Source: Methylococcaceae bacterium UBA975
GTDB lineage: Bacteria; Pseudomonadota; Gammaproteobacteria; Methylococcales; Cycloclasticaceae
Direction: 5' to 3'
Assembly (NCBI GenBank): GCA_002292375.1
Contig: DBBV01000017.1
Location: forward strand, 77,313 to 141,312
Length of the DNA: 64,000 nucleotides
Made by a program: the position numbers and the translations under genes. Position 1 is the first letter of the stretch. Every line of letters begins with the position of its first letter. This document shows, piece by piece, positions 61,834 to 64,000 of this stretch. A model generated the notes under the pieces. It was not told the DNA's origin. It saw only the letters and a list, made by a program, of their open reading frames with translations, and ran no database searches.

Positions 61834-63336
61834 TTATTCGGCGAACCAAGGTTCACGTGCTTTCATGATTAATGCTGTAGCGCGCTGTTCGTCAATATCG
61901 ACCAATTCGATAAGCTCATCGGTAGCCAGGTCTGCCAAGTCTTCCATTGTTACTATTTCTTTACTGGCTAATTGAAACGCTAACTCGCGGTCCATTCCTT
62001 CCATTTCGATCAGGTCTTTAGCCGGCTCATGCTCTTCTAATACTTCTTCCGAGGCAATCGCCTTAATCAATAAAGCATCTTTTGCTCGCTGCTGAATTTC
62101 TTCCGCAATTTCCTCGTCAAACTCTTCAATTGCAACCAACTCTTCAAGTGATACAAAGCCGATATCTTCGGTTGTAGTAAAGCCTTCTTGTACAAGAATT
62201 AACGCCACGTCTTCATCAACGTCAATATCATCCATTAGTTGTTTGACATAGCCATCGGACTCCGTCGCACTTTGCTCATCGGCTTGCGTTTCACTCATTA
62301 CATTTAATGACCAACCGGTTAATTCACTGGCTAAACGTACATTTTGCCCGCCACGACCAATCGCTTGCGATAAGCTTTCATCTTTAACTGACACGTCCAT
62401 ACTATGGTTGTCTTCATCCATAACGATAGAAACAACATCTGCAGGCGACATGGCATTAATAACAAACTGCGCTTCGTTTTCGTCCCATAAAATAATATCG
62501 ACACGTTCACCGGCTAATTCGTTAGACACTGCTTGCACACGAGAACCACGCATGCCAACACAAGCGCCTACTGGGTCTAAACGCTGATCGCGGCTGCGCA
62601 CCGCAATCTTAGCTCGAGAGCCAGGGTCACGTGCTGCACCTAAAATTTCAATCAGGCCGTCACCTACTTCAGGTACTTCGAGTTTAAATAAGGCAATCAA
62701 CAAATCAGGCGAACTTCGCGTTACTAATAGTTGCGGCCCGCGTGCAGCCTCATCAACCTCTTTCAAATAACCTCGAATTCTATCGCCCACTCTAACAGGC
62801 TCCCTAGGGATCATTTCTTCACGTGGAATAATTGCGTCTGCCGTACCTTCTAAATCAACAAACACATTGCCACGTTCAATTCGCTTGATAACGCCTGTTA
62901 CTAACTCACCAACCTTATCTTTATAGTGCTCGTAAACTTTTCTACGCTCAGCCTCTCTCACCTTTTGAACGATGACTTGCTTAGCCGCTTGCGCACCAAT
63001 ACGTCCAAAGTCCGCAGACGCGATAGGTTCTTCAACAAAATCCCCCAGTGCAATTTCTGGGTTATTTTTCAGCGCATCTGCTAATAAGATTTGAGAATCA
63101 GGCTCTTCTAAGCCACCTTCAAATTCAGGGTCAGCTTCAACAACTTCCCAACGGCGGAAAGATTCGTAGTCGCCCGTTTTCCGATCAATTATCACTCGAA
63201 CGTTGATCTCTTCACGATATAGCTTTTTTGTTGCCATTGCTAAAGCGGCTTCAATCGCTTCAAAAAGAACCCCACGATCGATTTCTTTTTCGTTTGAAAC
63301 GACCTCTACAACCATTAAAATTTCTTTATTAGCCAT
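61834..63336 (-). CDS. nusA: Transcription termination/antitermination factor NusA
   Basis: RNA polymerase-bound factor for pausing, termination and antitermination. The 500-residue protein has an N-terminal RNAP-binding domain, S1 (GELVTGVIKRIERGNVFVDL), two KH domains (VGACVGMRGSRVQAVSNEL and SQAIGRGGQNVRLASELTG), and two acidic C-terminal helix-hairpin-helix repeats (about 365-500). The duplicated acidic tail is the gammaproteobacterial form. It follows rimP by 20 bases. Confidence 0.98.
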   Translation of the reverse strand: MANKEILMVVEVVSNEKEIDRGVLFEAIEAALAMATKKLYREEINVRVIIDRKTGDYESFRRWEVVEADPEFEGGLEEPDSQILLADALKNNPEIALGDFVEEPIASADFGRIGAQAAKQVIVQKVREAERRKVYEHYKDKVGELVTGVIKRIERGNVFVDLEGTADAIIPREEMIPREPVRVGDRIRGYLKEVDEAARGPQLLVTRSSPDLLIALFKLEVPEVGDGLIEILGAARDPGSRAKIAVRSRDQRLDPVGACVGMRGSRVQAVSNELAGERVDIILWDENEAQFVINAMSPADVVSIVMDEDNHSMDVSVKDESLSQAIGRGGQNVRLASELTGWSLNVMSETQADEQSATESDGYVKQLMDDIDVDEDVALILVQEGFTTTEDIGFVSLEELVAIEEFDEEIAEEIQQRAKDALLIKAIASEEVLEEHEPAKDLIEMEGMDRELAFQLASKEIVTMEDLADLATDELIELVDIDEQRATALIMKAREPWFAE

Positions 63337-63356
63337 TTTTAATCCTGAATAAACAT

Positions 63357-63815
63357 TTAATATTTAACTGCCAGTTTTGCTTTTTTTATACGAGCAAAGG
63401 GAATCTCTATTTCTTCATCATCAACATGCAGGAGAACAGTTTCATCCTTCACGCCTAATATATCACCTGTAAAGCGACGCTGCCCTTCAAGTGTTGCCTG
63501 ACTTAATTCCAGCTTAACGAATGAACCCTTAAAACGTTCAAAATGTGACAAGGTATATAAAGGACGCTCAAGCCCAGGGGATGAAACCTCAAGTGTGTAT
63601 TGACCGCTAATAGGGTCTTCAACATCCATTACACCACTGATTTGATGACTTACCTTAGAGCAGTCACCAACCAGCACACCATTCTCCGAATCAATATAAA
63701 CCCGTAGAATGGCTTCTTTCCCTTGACCTAAAAGCTCCGCACCAACGAACTCATAACCCAGCCCAGTGACGGCAGGTTCGATTAATTGCAATATCTTAAC
63801 GGGTGCTTGATTCAT
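63357..63815 (-). CDS. rimP: Ribosome maturation factor RimP
   Basis: Assembly factor for the 30S subunit. The 152-residue protein has LIEPAVTGLGYEFVGAEL, LRVYIDSENGVLVGDCSKVSHQISGVMDVEDPI and YTLEVSSPGLERPLYTLSHFERF, then a C-terminal SH3-like domain. It is the first protein gene of the operon, preceded by a terminator-like hairpin and tRNA-fMet. Confidence 0.97.
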   Translation of the reverse strand: MNQAPVKILQLIEPAVTGLGYEFVGAELLGQGKEAILRVYIDSENGVLVGDCSKVSHQISGVMDVEDPISGQYTLEVSSPGLERPLYTLSHFERFKGSFVKLELSQATLEGQRRFTGDILGVKDETVLLHVDDEEIEIPFARIKKAKLAVKY

Positions 63816-63832
63816 AATTTACCATTACATAT

Positions 63833-63855
63833 AAAAAATGGGCCTACCGGCCCAT
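63833..63855 (-). terminator. Terminator-like hairpin just upstream of rimP
   Basis: A perfect 7-bp stem ATGGGCC/GGCCCAT with a 4-base loop is followed on the minus strand by TTTTT, 18 bases before the rimP start. It lies between the tRNA-fMet terminator and the operon, where it could attenuate rimP-nusA transcription. Confidence 0.7.
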
Positions 63856-63910
63856 ACATCAACGTCTATTTTACCCTTTCACTTAAAGTCAGCTACTCGG
63901 TGGCCGAAAC

Positions 63911-63932
63911 AAAAATACCCCAAACGGGGTAT
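63911..63932 (-). terminator. Terminator of tRNA-fMet
   Basis: A 7-bp stem ATACCCC/GGGGTAT with a 4-base loop and five T after it on the minus strand, 13 bases beyond the tRNA CCA end. Confidence 0.8.
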
Positions 63933-63944
63933 TCATTAAAACGT

Positions 63945-64000
<56 letters not shown>

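Overview
This 64 kb window is a chromosomal, housekeeping-rich segment of a gammaproteobacterium. The gene orders point there: tRNA-fMet-rimP-nusA-infB-rbfA-truB-rpsO-pnp; uvrC-pgsA-tRNA-Gly-tRNA-Cys; nnr-tsaE-amiC-mutL-miaA-hfq-hflX-hflK-hflC-purA; ffs-dnaX-ybaB-recR. HisZ, monomeric isocitrate dehydrogenase, a RegB/RegA (PrrBA) pair, S-methylthioinosine phosphorylase, PhaR and the fused acyl-CoA mutase IcmF argue against an enteric and fit a free-living, respiring, flagellated bacterium. A marine Thiotrichales/Piscirickettsiaceae-type organism such as Cycloclasticus is my best guess, but the genus is only an inference. I saw no insertion sequence, prophage, integron or CRISPR array.

Layout. 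1-2.4 kb: lipoprotein export (single LolC/E permease plus LolD), then the cut end of an nnrS gene. 2.4-8.1 kb: a small BamE-like secreted protein, a beta-hydroxyacid dehydrogenase, mfd and csiV. 8.1-14.4 kb: a minus-strand run nagZ-hpt-mtnP-DUF3581 (peptidoglycan and purine salvage), a secreted FliL-like protein, a cytosolic YkuD-type L,D-carboxypeptidase candidate next to rlmD, and cysM. 14.6-20 kb: a three-gene cassette of TonB-dependent receptor, periplasmic binding protein without ABC partners, and BarA-like hybrid kinase. 20-26.5 kb: fliK with a near-perfect sigma-54 promoter, and an acyl-CoA ligase/IcmF operon. 26.6-39.4 kb: the purA-to-nnr supercluster. 39.7-44.2 kb: queG, orn, an M48 protease, a small cytochrome c, rsgA and a HIT protein. 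44.2-49.7 kb: recR-ybaB-dnaX behind the 4.5S RNA gene, RegA/RegB, and a degenerate GGDEF protein. 49.8-55.4 kb: icd, tRNA-Cys, tRNA-Gly, pgsA, uvrC, phaR. 55.5-64 kb: the pnp-to-rimP translation operon and a cut tRNA-fMet.

How parts fit together. hpt and mtnP overlap and would turn methylthioinosine into hypoxanthine and then IMP. nagZ and the signal-peptide-less YkuD protein would both act in cytosolic peptidoglycan recycling. The acyl-CoA ligase would feed IcmF, whose active-site pair (Phe596, Gln740) predicts isobutyryl/butyryl-CoA type substrates. RegBA and NnrS point to redox and nitric-oxide aware respiration.

Points most worth a second look: the receptor/binding-protein/kinase cassette; an A10 slippage site in dnaX predicted to give a gamma subunit; the ElsL-like YkuD protein; sigma-54 and sigma-32 type promoters before fliK and hfq; the catalytically degenerate GGDEF protein beside regB; a palindrome inside the amiC promoter; and rsgA, whose conserved N-terminus runs upstream of its first usual start codon.
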